Below, one piece after another: positions 1 to 10,300 of a stretch of DNA of 64,000 nt. Every line of letters begins with the position of its first letter. Position 1 is the first letter of the stretch. The DNA comes from TTA-H9 sp002071415 (lineage in GTDB: Bacteria; Bacteroidota; Bacteroidia; Bacteroidales; TTA-H9), in NCBI GenBank assembly GCA_035411425.1, contig DAONSX010000003.1, positions 32,464 through 96,463 of the forward strand, in the 5' to 3' direction. Below the pieces are notes generated by a model, which was not told the origin of the DNA, searched no databases, and saw only the letters and a program-made list of their open reading frames with translations. Both the position numbers and the translations under genes were made by a program.

Positions 1-1181
1 AGTTTAGAAGCTAAGACAGTTTCAGTATTAGAAGGATCCCATCCTTGATAACTGCCAGGTACATAAATTATAGGATAGTCGGCTTTTTTTAGTTTTTTGC
101 CGGGATTAGGTGAAATACGCAAGCTTGAAGTAGCATCAGGATAAAATTTATAGACAAAAGCCTTAGTTGCACGTGTGCCACCCCAGCCTCCATTAACACC
201 ATACTTCATTGGATCCATTTTTCCACCAATAGCAGCATGTACCAGAAAAGTCGTTCCTCCCCAAGTCTGCGTTCTCATTCCATCGAAATTGATCGAGAAA
301 ATGACCTCGTTGGAACGATCATTATCAGCCATAAAGAGATGTTCATAATTTGGCTCGAGGATATAACCCGCATCGATGATTTTTTTGGTATAGGTTACTA
401 CCTCATCGTAATGTTTCGCGCCAGTATATACTTCAGAGTTGAGGTACAATTTAGCCAAAAGCATCCAAACAGCGGCTTTATCGGCGCGTCCATATTCATT
501 TTGGCGAGCATCTATCATCAAAGGTTCTATCTCAAGCAATTCCTTTTCGATGTAATCGAAAAGATCTTTACGGCTAATTTGAGGTGGGAAGAATGAGCCT
601 ACAGGGTCTTTTTCGGTCACAAAAGGAACTGTCCCAAACATATCGAGAGCATGATAATAGCTCAAAGCACGCATAAACCGGGCTTCAGCACGATAATGTT
701 CGATATCGGTACGAAGGCTGCCAGTAACATTGCGTTCATCGAGTTTAGCATCGGTTGTTTCTCTGATAAATTCATTACAAAGAGAAATTTGATAGAATAT
801 ACGATAGTAGAAGGCGGAGATAAAAACATCGCCGGCACCCCATGTCTGCCAATGGAAATCCTTTATTGTCTGGTCGTTCCATCCAATAATGGCTTCATCG
901 GTAGTGAGTTCCTGGTGATACCAATACCCACGCAGATATTGGCCAAATCCTTCGTCAATACCACTAATATCGGGCATGCCCGAAGGGCCCTGTTGACCGG
1001 AGACAGCCAAGCCGGCATAAATTTTAGCAAGAATCTGCTTGTAGGCTTTAGGATTTTCATATACCTGGGCTGAAGTAACAACATCCTTGTCAATTGGAAC
1101 TGTATCGAGGTCCTTGGTGCAGGAGGCCAAAACAAAGCTCATACCTGCAAAAATTAAAAAGAATTTACTGAACTTATTCAT
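1..1181 (-). CDS. SusD/RagB-family outer membrane lipoprotein, cut by left window edge
   Basis: Surface lipoprotein that binds glycans and hands them to the SusC-type transporter encoded just upstream. I translated the minus strand from the ATG at 1179-1181. The first 21 residues form a lipoprotein signal ending in the lipobox LASC. The 393 visible residues contain SusD-type TPR helices (HYRAEARFMRALSYYHALDMFG at roughly residues 160-185, a well conserved SusD segment). Near the window edge the chain reads YPIIYVPGSYQGW, which resembles the starch-binding repeats of SusE/SusF proteins rather than SusD itself. That suggests an inserted carbohydrate-binding module and an alpha-glucan ligand; this is inference. 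The start lies 20 nt after the susC stop, so the two are co-transcribed. The C-terminus is outside the window. Confidence 0.9.
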   Translation of the reverse strand, partial: MNKFSKFFLIFAGMSFVLASCTKDLDTVPIDKDVVTSAQVYENPKAYKQILAKIYAGLAVSGQQGPSGMPDISGIDEGFGQYLRGYWYHQELTTDEAIIGWNDQTIKDFHWQTWGAGDVFISAFYYRIFYQISLCNEFIRETTDAKLDERNVTGSLRTDIEHYRAEARFMRALSYYHALDMFGTVPFVTEKDPVGSFFPPQISRKDLFDYIEKELLEIEPLMIDARQNEYGRADKAAVWMLLAKLYLNSEVYTGAKHYDEVVTYTKKIIDAGYILEPNYEHLFMADNDRSNEVIFSINFDGMRTQTWGGTTFLVHAAIGGKMDPMKYGVNGGWGGTRATKAFVYKFYPDATSSLRISPNPGKKLKKADYPIIYVPGSYQGWDPSNTETVLASK

Positions 1182-1201
1182 ATTAGCTGTTTTTTTATCG
1201 G

Positions 1202-4195
1202 TTAAAATATTAAATTAAGACCCAGAACGAATACCCTGGTACGAGGATACATGCTATAGTCGATCCCGCTGAATATTTCAGGATCGAGACCTTTGTAATT
1301 GGTAATGGTAAACACGTTATTTACCGTAGCCGAAAGACGCAGTTTAGCGCTGCTGTTGAACAATTTATCGAAAGTATAGCCTATGGCTAAATTATCCAAT
1401 TTGAAGAAGGAAGCATTTTTGATGTAATAATCGGAGAGATATTGAGGAACTTTAAAGCCTGTTTCGGCAACATCGGCACTTACATTGGCCAGATAAGGTC
1501 CCTCGGGGCGGTATAGACGTTCATAGGTAGAATTATTAGAGCTGAAGTTATCATATACATAGTTGCCTATATTAGCCCGACCGCTAAATATGAAATCCCA
1601 GTTCTTGTATTGCATACGGCTGTTGATGCCCAGATAGACATCGGCTGCAGGTTTTTTATAATGATATCTATCATCATCGTTGATTTTTCCATCTTTATTG
1701 CGGTCAACATAAAGCCCTTCGATGGGTTTTCCATTGGCATCGTAAACCTGTTCATAAACGAAGAAACTGTTAGAAGGGTAACCTACCGAATGAATTTGGA
1801 TGGTATTGCCAACGCCACCTGCAATGGTACCTACAAGTACTCCTAAATAGTTAGGATCGTCACTTGCTGTTAGTTTGGTAATTTTATTTTTGTTATAGGT
1901 AGCATTGACACCCAAATCCCAGTAGAAATCTGGACCAACAAAAGGTTTCCCATTGATGGCAAACTCCACTCCTTTATTTTCGAGGTCGCCTATATTGGTG
2001 GTGATGTAGTTGGAAAGATTAGAACCTGCCGGCACAGGAATGAAGTTGATAAGATCTTTGGTTTTTCTCCAATAAACATCCAGCGAACCATAGATTCTAT
2101 CGTTAAGGAAACCATAATCGAGTCCGATATTGGTAGTTGTGGTTTCTTCCCATTTGATATTCGGGTCATAACCTTCGGGACGCAAGGTGATCAACGTATC
2201 TGTCCCCAGAATGTAAGAAGCTGTAGCCCAAGAACTCGTGTAACGAGGTAAATATGGATAGTCATCATTGGTAATGTTTTGTTGACCTGTGATACCCCAA
2301 CCCAAACGAAGCTTCAATTGGGATAGGGTTTTCATATTTTTCATCCAAGGTTCATCCATGATTCTCCAGGCTAAGGCAACCGAAGGGAACAATCCCCAGC
2401 GATTATCCTTCGAAAATCTCGAAGAACCATCATCACGCAACGTAAAGGTAAGTAGGTACCTATCGAACAAGGAATAATTGAACCTCGTAAAGAAAGAAAC
2501 CAAATAAAATTCACTTTTATTTGAACTTGTATCGAAAATTCTCTTTTGGATAAAGAAAGGTCCATTCAAATCGTTGGTCGTTGAATTCGTATCCTCACGA
2601 TAGAAATGCTGCCATGAATAACCACCCATGACATCGAATTTGCTAAATATGGTGGGAACTTCTTTGACGTAATTTAAAGTAAAATCGAGCAGTTCATTAC
2701 GTTTTTCCTGAGTATATTGTGTGTTAGTGCCACCTCCATATTGAGGGTCGAAAGCAAAAGCGGCATTTCCTGGGACATAAACTGTTCCATTGGTTTTAGA
2801 ATAATCGAGACCAAGGTTAAGGTTAGCTCTCAATTCAGGAAGGAAGGGCATTTTATAATCGAACTGGGCGTTTCCTAAGAATCGGCTCACATCAGCATTA
2901 TCGTGTTTTTGTTCAAGCAGTGCCACTGGATTATCGGTCGCTTGATCCACAGGATTTCCATTGGCTTGAAGCCAGGTCCAGTATCCACCATAAGCGTTCG
3001 AGTCGTGAACTGGTTTGGTGGGATCCATCTGAATGGCCGACCCAATAGCATCTTCATTGGCAAAACGCTGGTCGATGAACATTCCCTTTCCGTTGAGGTT
3101 AATTTTTAGGTTGTCATCGAAAAGAGAAGGATTAAGGTTGAGTCCAAAGGTCGTTCTTTGCATATTGTCGGTCTTAAGAATGCCATCATAATTGGCATAG
3201 CCCACGGAAGCACGATAGGGCAATGCGCCAATGGCACCTGTTGCACTTACCGTATGATCGTGCGCAAATGATGAACGGTAAATTTCCTCTTGCCAATCGG
3301 TATTGGCATCTCCCAGCAAAGCAAGAACTTCAGGTCTGTTGGCATAGCGTTCATTGATGATGCTCCTGAATTGATCACCATCAAAAACTTCACGTTTTTT
3401 AGGGATGGTGTAGAGGGAAAAACCTCCGTTATATTCGAATTGAGGAGCTTTTTTGCCAGGAGCTAAAGTACCTTTCTTGGTAGTAATGATTATAACTCCA
3501 TTGGATGCACGATTACCATAGATAGCTGCTGCCGAAGCATCCTTCAGGATGGTAAAGGTTTCGATGTCGTTAGGATTGATGGTACTCAATGGATCGCGTG
3601 TTCCATAAATGGAAGTATTGTCAATAGGCACACCATCGATAACAAAAAGAGGATCGTTGCTTGCCGACAATGAAGAACCTCCACGGATACGGATAGTAGC
3701 TCCAGCACCTGGCGCACCACTATTGGTAACAATCTGCACACCGGCCGTTTTACCAGCCATCAATTCAATTGGGTTGGTAATACTTCCACGGTTAAAATCC
3801 TGCGTTGTCACTGCAGTAATCGAACCCGTAGCATCTCCTTTTTTCACCTGTCCATATCCTATAACCAATATCTGGCTAAGACTGGTGATGGTTGGAGATA
3901 GAGCTACATTAAGGGTTTGTGAGGTTTCAATCACAAACTCCTGAGTTTGATAGCCTACAAATGAAAAAGCAAGAGTAGATCCCTTAGGTACGGTAATACT
4001 GTAATTACCGTTGATGTCAGTAACTGTACCTGTAGTAGTGTTTTTCACTACAATGGTAACTCCTGGTAGCGTGGTTCCATCAGAAGCATCCGTTACTTTC
4101 CCCTTTACTGTAAGCTGCTGCGCAAACGAAGGCAGAGCAACAGCCGCAAAAAAGAAAAGAAACAGTACCTTCAGTAAGTTAGCATGTTTCATCAT
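1202..4195 (-). CDS. SusC/RagA-family TonB-linked outer membrane transporter
   Basis: TonB-dependent importer of oligosaccharides that forms a lidded complex with its SusD partner. The 997-residue protein has a signal peptide (MMKHANLLKVLFLFFFAAVA, cleavage after FAQ), a CarboxypepD-regulatory-like domain at about 28-105 (VKGKVTDASDGTTLPGVTIV), a plug with the SusC signature around residue 110-230 (GYGQVKKGDATGSI, RIRGGSSLSASNDPLFVIDG) and a beta-barrel ending in a terminal phenylalanine (VLGLNLIF). This is the usual length for the family. Two ATGs lie in tandem at the start and either could be used. It is first in the operon with susD, and it is divergent from a LacI-type gene. The operator-like palindromes between them suggest sugar-responsive control. 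The substrate is not readable from the sequence; the SusE-like insert in the partner and the LacI gene favour starch or maltodextrin. Confidence 0.95.
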   Translation of the reverse strand: MMKHANLLKVLFLFFFAAVALPSFAQQLTVKGKVTDASDGTTLPGVTIVVKNTTTGTVTDINGNYSITVPKGSTLAFSFVGYQTQEFVIETSQTLNVALSPTITSLSQILVIGYGQVKKGDATGSITAVTTQDFNRGSITNPIELMAGKTAGVQIVTNSGAPGAGATIRIRGGSSLSASNDPLFVIDGVPIDNTSIYGTRDPLSTINPNDIETFTILKDASAAAIYGNRASNGVIIITTKKGTLAPGKKAPQFEYNGGFSLYTIPKKREVFDGDQFRSIINERYANRPEVLALLGDANTDWQEEIYRSSFAHDHTVSATGAIGALPYRASVGYANYDGILKTDNMQRTTFGLNLNPSLFDDNLKINLNGKGMFIDQRFANEDAIGSAIQMDPTKPVHDSNAYGGYWTWLQANGNPVDQATDNPVALLEQKHDNADVSRFLGNAQFDYKMPFLPELRANLNLGLDYSKTNGTVYVPGNAAFAFDPQYGGGTNTQYTQEKRNELLDFTLNYVKEVPTIFSKFDVMGGYSWQHFYREDTNSTTNDLNGPFFIQKRIFDTSSNKSEFYLVSFFTRFNYSLFDRYLLTFTLRDDGSSRFSKDNRWGLFPSVALAWRIMDEPWMKNMKTLSQLKLRLGWGITGQQNITNDDYPYLPRYTSSWATASYILGTDTLITLRPEGYDPNIKWEETTTTNIGLDYGFLNDRIYGSLDVYWRKTKDLINFIPVPAGSNLSNYITTNIGDLENKGVEFAINGKPFVGPDFYWDLGVNATYNKNKITKLTASDDPNYLGVLVGTIAGGVGNTIQIHSVGYPSNSFFVYEQVYDANGKPIEGLYVDRNKDGKINDDDRYHYKKPAADVYLGINSRMQYKNWDFIFSGRANIGNYVYDNFSSNNSTYERLYRPEGPYLANVSADVAETGFKVPQYLSDYYIKNASFFKLDNLAIGYTFDKLFNSSAKLRLSATVNNVFTITNYKGLDPEIFSGIDYSMYPRTRVFVLGLNLIF

Positions 4196-4320
4196 ACATC
4201 TGGTTTTAGTTATGGTTTAACATTAAATGATTTGGTTAACACCTCTTTTCAGAATATTCTTTCATTTTCGATGAAAAAACTACTGAAAACAGATGGTTCG
4301 ATTTTAACTTTTTCCCGAAC

Positions 4321-4354
4321 CAAATATACAACTTTTTTCGTTTTCAATTGCAAA
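4321..4354 (-). promoter_or_regulatory. Probable susC promoter (Bacteroidetes -33/-7)
   Basis: On the minus strand TATATTTG (4321-4328) matches the Bacteroidetes -7 consensus TAnnTTTG. TTTG at 4351-4354 lies 22 nt upstream as a -33 box, slightly longer than the usual 19-21. The leader to the susC ATG would be about 120 nt. Confidence 0.5.
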
Positions 4355-4392
4355 TATGTTTCACTGATTTTGAGATTTTTGAGTTTTTTTTT

Positions 4393-4419
4393 GCGAAAAC
4401 GATTTCGCAAACGTTTGCG
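4393..4419. promoter_or_regulatory. Two overlapping LacI-type operator palindromes
   Basis: GCGAAAACGATTTCGC (4393-4408, six-base arms around a central CG) overlaps the perfect 14-bp palindrome CGCAAACGTTTGCG (4406-4419). A central CG flanked by A/T-rich then GC arms is the usual form of LacI/CcpA-family operators. The two CG centres are 12 bp apart. The sites lie about 105 bp before the lacI-type ATG and about 65 bp upstream of the proposed susC -7 box. That position fits an activator, or a roadblock for the divergent gene. Confidence 0.6.
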
Positions 4420-4523
4420 CTTGAAAAATTATTGAATTATTTTCGTTGGCCGCGTATAAATCGTTCGATAAATCATCGAAGGAAGCGGCATAAAATTATT
4501 AAGCAATTAAAAGTCAGGGTATT

Positions 4524-5531
4524 ATGCAAAATAAAGTTACTATCAAAGATATAGCCAAAACATTGGGAGTTTCTATATCAACGGTATCCAGGGCACTGAA
4601 AGATCATCCCGATATCAGTGAATCGACTAGAAATCTCATTAAGAATTTTGCGCAGGAAATCAACTATCGCCCTAATGTTTTGGCTTTGAGTCTCAGGCGA
4701 CAAAAAAGCAATACCATTGGACTGATCATTCCCGAAATCGTTCATCATTTTTTTTCATCGGTGATTAGTGGCATGGAAGACCTCAGCTATCGTGAAGGAT
4801 ACAATATCATTATTTGCCAATCGACAGAAAATCAGTTTCGAGAAGCTACAGCACTTCAAACTTTGATTGATCACAGGGTGGATGGAATATTGGTTTCACT
4901 GAGCAAATCCACACAAAATTTTTCTCAATTCAAGAAGGCACAGGAAGAAGGTTTCCCCATGGTATTTTTCGATAGAATTTGCGAAAGTATAGAAACCGAT
5001 CGAGTAGTCATGGATGATCTAGAAGGAGGTCGCTTGGCAACCGAATACCTGATCAATAAAGGCTGCCAAAATATACTTCATCTGGCGGCATCGCCCATTT
5101 TACTGATTGGACGTAACCGCCGCGATGGATACCTCCAAGCATTGAAAGATCACAATATCCCAATCAAAGAAGAACTTATCCTGAAATGTGATACTCAGGA
5201 AGAAGTTTCAACCCTTAGAAACCATCTTTATGAACTTTTACCGCAAATTGATGGGGTTTTTGCGGTAAATGACAGTACTGCCATCGCCATGATTCAAATA
5301 CTGAAAAAAAAAGGCTATCGAATTCCTCAAGATATTAAAGTAGTAGGTTTTGGCGATGGACCTAATGCTACTATAGTAGAACCCGCCCTCACCACAATAG
5401 AACAAAAAGGTTACGACATGGGCCGTGAATCCGTAAGACTGCTCCTGCAGCGCCTCAACAATCCATCGGCTTCCATCAGTTATCAAACCCGTGTTTTCCC
5501 TCCTACACTCAAGATCAGAGAGTCTGCCTGA
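4524..5531 (+). CDS. LacI/GalR-family transcriptional regulator
   Basis: Sugar-responsive DNA-binding regulator, 335 residues, a normal LacI length. The N-terminal helix-turn-helix (VTIKDIAKTLGVSISTVSRAL, residues 5-25) and hinge helix (YRPNVLALSLRRQKSNTIGL) are typical. A periplasmic-binding-protein-like effector domain follows (GLIIPEIVHHFFSSVISGME; VVGFGDGPNATIVEPALTTI near the C-terminus). It is divergent from susC across 328 nt that carry two operator-like palindromes, so susCD and its own gene are the likely targets. LacI genes beside SusC/SusD pairs are typical of maltose/starch loci in Flavobacteriia-like Bacteroidetes; the effector here is not known. Confidence 0.93.
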   Translation: MQNKVTIKDIAKTLGVSISTVSRALKDHPDISESTRNLIKNFAQEINYRPNVLALSLRRQKSNTIGLIIPEIVHHFFSSVISGMEDLSYREGYNIIICQSTENQFREATALQTLIDHRVDGILVSLSKSTQNFSQFKKAQEEGFPMVFFDRICESIETDRVVMDDLEGGRLATEYLINKGCQNILHLAASPILLIGRNRRDGYLQALKDHNIPIKEELILKCDTQEEVSTLRNHLYELLPQIDGVFAVNDSTAIAMIQILKKKGYRIPQDIKVVGFGDGPNATIVEPALTTIEQKGYDMGRESVRLLLQRLNNPSASISYQTRVFPPTLKIRESA

Positions 5532-6003
5532 TGAATTCTTTGCGCCCATAATTCTCGACAGAATAGCCCCTTAAAAATAAAACAAAACAATGAATAAAAG
5601 ACTGAATATGAAATAATTAAGCAAGATGAATCATTAGAGCTTGCATTCTATCATTTCATAGAACGAAGGATTTGTGATAAAATCAATGGAAGGTGGATGC
5701 CTGAAAAATTTCTTTTTTTTACCTATGATTTCTCACATAAATTGTTCATTCAACCATTATTGAAAATTTCTACATAAAAAAATTCTTGTTTTCTTTGAAA
5801 AAAGTGATTTTTATGTATACCTTTGTTAATAAATATCAAACCTGATTCAAAAACCATTCTATTGTATTCTTTCAGTTTAACATCTTATAAATTACTTTGT
5901 GATTTCTCATGTATTACATCTATCTTACATCATTCATAATTAAAAGTCATCGAACCACATTTTTAAAATCAACCTTAAGTTTAATCCAAAATCCTTAACA
6001 ACT
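5532..6003. other. Intergenic region, A/T-rich, no gene seen
   Basis: It separates the LacI-type gene from the lipoprotein gene. I see only a weak A/T-rich inverted repeat (TTCTAT-6 nt-ATAGAA, 5646-5663) and no convincing terminator, promoter or ORF. The composition is more A/T-rich than the neighbouring genes. Confidence 0.4.
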
Positions 6004-7263
6004 ATGAAACATTTATTTCCTTTGCTCAGTTTAGTTTTACTTGTTAGCTTATTCAACATAGGCTGCAGTAAAGATGAAGATGAAGAATTACCCAAAGATC
6101 TGGTAGTTAATTACACTGCCAGTTTTACCGACGTAGCTTCTACACTGCAAGATTTTATCATGAAAGCACAAGTGTATGAAAGTTCTAATTTTGAATCATT
6201 AACTGCCGATCAAGGCAAGAAGATCATCAACGATTACATTACAGCTGGTGAAAATTTCATCAAGAGTGTGGATGATTATGAAAAATACAAGATTGGCACC
6301 AAAAATTCTTCCCCATGGTTAAAGAATTCGATGGATTCACCCTGTAGCATGTACGATGCTATCCCTGATGTGGGGAATGGAATATCACCAGGATTCGTAA
6401 AAAGTGTTGGTGATTTGATAGCTGACACAAAAGGCGATGTAAAAAAGATTGAGAAAAAATTTAACGATGGCGAGATAAGTGAAGAAGTTTTTACGGCGGC
6501 TCTCGATTCGTTAAAGAAAATAAAAACATTGAAGGCAGCGAATTTTGGGATGAGCTCCATTATTGGAGCTGGAACATCGGGTTTAACAGGGGCAGCTATT
6601 TTTAGTGTAGGGGGAATCGGTATGGCCATGTCTGCGCCTGCCCTGCTGGGAGTAACAGCCGCAGGAGTTGTTGTTGGTACGGGATATTATTTGATATCCA
6701 ATTGGTGGTCAGGAATTAAGAAAAATGGACAGGATGACAAATTAGGCGAGATTGTAGTGGCTTCAGGAAAAATTGGGGATCCTATTCCTACAACTATGCT
6801 CAGTAATGGCGCCAGTCTAACTGTTGCTATTTCAGGTTACGCTCCGGTTTATATTCCAGCATTCATCCTACCTTCGCAAGGAATAAAGAAAACCCTCGAA
6901 ATTACTCCGATTAAATTAGAAGACGCCACTCCTACAACAAAGGTAGAAGTATGCACCCTAGAAGAAGAATTTACATCTGAAAACTGTGAAGATGTACTTT
7001 ATGTTACTGCCACACCCTCACCTATCGACCCAGGCCCAGGCGAAGGCGTTACAGTAACTGCCACCATTTTCCCTCCCATAGCAGGATGCCAAATTTCATT
7101 CAGTATTGTTGGAACAGATGGATACACTAAAAGCGAAACGCATGAAACCGATGCTAACGGAAAAGCATCTTTCTTCATCCCTGGTGGCGCCGAAGGAGTT
7201 TTTGATATCGTGACCATTACTACTTCGAATGGCCATACTTATACTGTAACTTATACATTTTAA
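6004..7263 (+). CDS. Lipoprotein with hydrophobic Gly-rich segment and C-terminal Ig-like domain
   Basis: I do not recognise a named family for the whole 419-residue protein. It begins with a lipoprotein signal (lipobox FNIGC, Cys21) followed by an acidic DEDEE linker. Residues about 35-175 look helical and charged. Residues about 180-235 are a long hydrophobic, glycine/alanine-rich stretch (SSIIGAGTSGLTGAAIFSVG, then more of the same) ending in YYLISNWW, which could form a membrane-inserting hairpin. Residues about 330-419 resemble a bacterial Ig-like (Big_1-type) domain (VTATPSPIDPGPGEGVTVTA; DANGKASFFIPGG). The domain order recalls surface-exposed toxins or adhesins, but no function can be assigned. 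It is monocistronic: a strong terminator follows within 25 nt. Confidence 0.8.
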   Translation: MKHLFPLLSLVLLVSLFNIGCSKDEDEELPKDLVVNYTASFTDVASTLQDFIMKAQVYESSNFESLTADQGKKIINDYITAGENFIKSVDDYEKYKIGTKNSSPWLKNSMDSPCSMYDAIPDVGNGISPGFVKSVGDLIADTKGDVKKIEKKFNDGEISEEVFTAALDSLKKIKTLKAANFGMSSIIGAGTSGLTGAAIFSVGGIGMAMSAPALLGVTAAGVVVGTGYYLISNWWSGIKKNGQDDKLGEIVVASGKIGDPIPTTMLSNGASLTVAISGYAPVYIPAFILPSQGIKKTLEITPIKLEDATPTTKVEVCTLEEEFTSENCEDVLYVTATPSPIDPGPGEGVTVTATIFPPIAGCQISFSIVGTDGYTKSETHETDANGKASFFIPGGAEGVFDIVTITTSNGHTYTVTYTF

Positions 7264-7285
7264 AATTATCTAATTGTCTTATTAT

Positions 7286-7316
7286 AAAAAAGCCTTCGTT
7301 GCCGAAGGCTTTTTTA
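7286..7316 (+). terminator. Rho-independent terminator
   Basis: Perfect 8-bp stem AGCCTTCG/CGAAGGCT (7291-7298 with 7303-7310), TTGC loop, preceded by A5 and followed by T5. It closes the lipoprotein gene, and the A/T flanks let it act in both directions. Confidence 0.9.
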
Positions 7317-7347
7317 TTGCCTTGTTCACTTGTTCAATTATTTAACT

Positions 7348-7355
7348 TATATTTG
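7348..7355 (+). promoter_or_regulatory. Possible -7 box just before the giant gene
   Basis: TATATTTG fits TAnnTTTG and ends only 7 nt before the ATG at 7363, implying a leaderless or very short 5' end. TTG triplets upstream are at 15 and 23 nt, neither at the ideal 19-21, so the assignment is weak. Confidence 0.4.
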
Positions 7356-7362
7356 TTTCTCT

Positions 7363-10300
7363 ATGAAAACAAGGCATTTATTAAGAAAGACATTTATTAT
7401 TGGGCTGGTGGTTTTTAGTCTTCCCAGATTATATTCCCAAAATGGCTTCACTGAGAATAAAGGACAATGGGATTCTAACGTTCTCTTCTTCTTGCAACCC
7501 CAAGCAGATGTCGCAGTATTTATTGAAGCAGGTGCCATAACCTTCAATATTCAACTATTACGGCATGACGAAACACCAAATTTTGAAAATATTAGCGCTA
7601 AAACTAATCACGAAGGTGTTAAAGGACATGCATTTCGAATTATTTTCGAAGATGCTGATTTTTCAAATATCACTGCTTTAAGACCAAAACCCGAACTACT
7701 CAATTATTTTCTTGGAAAAAATCCCGAAAAATGGAGTACCGGTGTAAAAATCTTTAATGAATTATACATCTATGATGCATACAAGAATATAGACCTTAAA
7801 ATTATTTCCGATATTGGAGGTATTAAATACGAATTCATCATTCATCGAGGAGGGCGGGTCAAAGATATTGCCATTCGGTATGATGGATTGGAGAATATAT
7901 CATTGAGCAATGGCCAACTTATTTTGAGTACATCATTGGGAGAAATTATCGAAGAAGCTCCGAAAGTCATAGTTGAAGACAAAGGAAGCACATTTGTGAC
8001 TGGGTGTCAATATCAACTCGAAGCCAACAGGATAAAATTTCATTTAGATCCATCATTCCTCAACTCTGACAAAATTGTTATTGATCCCCGTTTGGTATTT
8101 TCCACGTATTCAGGAAGCGAGGCCGACAATTGGGGTTTTACTGGTACTTACGACGAGGCAGGGAATGTATATTCCGGAGGAATTGTTTTCAATATTGGAT
8201 ATCCAGTAAGTTTAGGAGCTTATCAACAAAGTTTTGGTGGTGGGTGCGACATAGGCATTATCAAATACGATTCTACGGGAACAAATCGCATCTATGCTAC
8301 TTATTTGGGTGGACTTTATGCCGATCTGCCGCATAGTTTAATCGTCAATACATCCAACGAACTGGTTATTTTTGGTACCACTGGTTCGCCCAACTTTCCA
8401 GTTACGCCATCGGCTTACGATACAAGTTTCAACGGAGGGGATGCTGTTAATTATGCATCTTTAAATTTTCCTTTAGGCTCCGATATTTTTATTGCTAAAT
8501 TCAGTGAAGACGGCTCACAATTAATAGCTTCTACTTTTATAGGAGGCAGCGAAAACGATGGCTTAAATTTTCGCTCACGCTATGCATCCATGCTTATGAC
8601 AGGCAACGATACTTTATACTATAATTATGGAGATGGTGCCCGTGGCGAAGTAATCACCGATCCGCAAGATAACATTTATATTGGCTCCACCACATTTTCG
8701 AACGATTTTCCGATAACTGCCGCAACTTTTCAACCCTCTTATAAAGGGAAACAGGAAGGTGTGGTATGTAAATTTGACAGGACATTGAGCTATTTGAACT
8801 GGAGCAGTTATTTAGGCGGATCGAACGATGAAGGTATATTTTCCATCGATATCAACTCTTATGGCGATTTATACGTTACTGGTGGCACCACCAGCAGCGA
8901 TTTCCCCGTAACATCTGGAGCCTATCGAACCCAATTTAATGGAGGAAGTGCCGATGCGTTTATTTCGTGCATTTCGGCTAATGGAGTAAATTTAAAGGGA
9001 TCGACCTTTTGGGGATCGCTATCTTATGATCAGGGATATTTTGTGCGTATCGGGCCCGATGATGAAGTATATGTATTCGGGCAAACTAAAGCCTCTGATT
9101 CGTCCATGATGATCGATGCCCTTTATGGCCAGCCAAACAGTGGACAATTCATATCGAAATTTTCACCTCTACTCGATGAACTGAGATGGAGTACAGTAGT
9201 TGGAAAAGGCGATGGCCAACCCAATATTTCTCCAACGGCATTTATGGTCGATGTATGTGGGAGGATTTATTATTCGGGATGGGGAAGAATATGGGGTAAC
9301 AGTTATGTAAATGGTAACTGGTATTTATGGGGTACCCCTTTTGGAACTCACGGCCTTGCGGTTACTCCCGATGCTGTTCAACCCATCACCGATGGACAAG
9401 ATTTTTATATAGCCATATTATCATCCGAAGCGGCAGGATTAGATTATGCTACTTTTTTTGGAGAACAGCACTATTCGGGTTGTTCATTCAGTGGTCATGA
9501 TCATGTGGATGGAGGCACAAGCCGCTTCGATCCGAGAGGAAACATCGTTCAATCGGTTTGTGCCTCATGCGGAGGCTGTCAGCAATTCCCAACTTATCCC
9601 AATCCTGGTGCATGGTCGAATACAAACCATTCAACCAACTGCAACAATGCCATATTTAAGATTCATTTGAAAAGTGATATTGCCACAGCCAATTTCATCA
9701 TCCCTCAAAGTGGTTGCGCTCCATACGAAGTTCAATTCCAAAATACCAGCGTTGGTTTGTCTTTTTTGTGGGATTTTGGAGATACGATCTCGGGAGCCGC
9801 CAATTACTCCAGTTTGAAAAATCCATCTCATACTTATCACCAAGCCGGATTATACACTATTACCCTCATAAGCTTTTTACCAGGCAGTTGCAATTCATCG
9901 GATACGATTCAGAAAAACTTGCTTATTCTAAACGATACTACAATGTGGCTCGATAGCTTGGTGATTTGCCCGAATAATTCTGTTCAGATTGGAATTTCTC
10001 CTTCCCCAGATACGAATGTATGCTATCAATGGATTCCTGATACTTGCCTCAGTAACCCTGCTATTTCCAATCCTTTCGCATTCCCGCAAACTACCACAAC
10101 TTACATGTGCTTGGTTACACATCCCGGATGCACCGATACCCTCCTTCAAACCCTCACAGTGATTCCATTCATTATTTCGGCAGGCGAAGATACCGTAAGT
10201 TGTTCCAAATGGTTTACCCTACAAGGTTCATCGGAAAGTGCAGGTACTCTATTCCATTGGTCATCTTTAAAAAATTTTCTCGATACATTGAACTTATCTC

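Noticed and set aside
651..1073. 140-codon plus-strand ORF and the 90-codon minus-strand ORF at 863-1135
   Set aside because: Both are out of frame with the susD-like gene, which reads through the region with clear family motifs.
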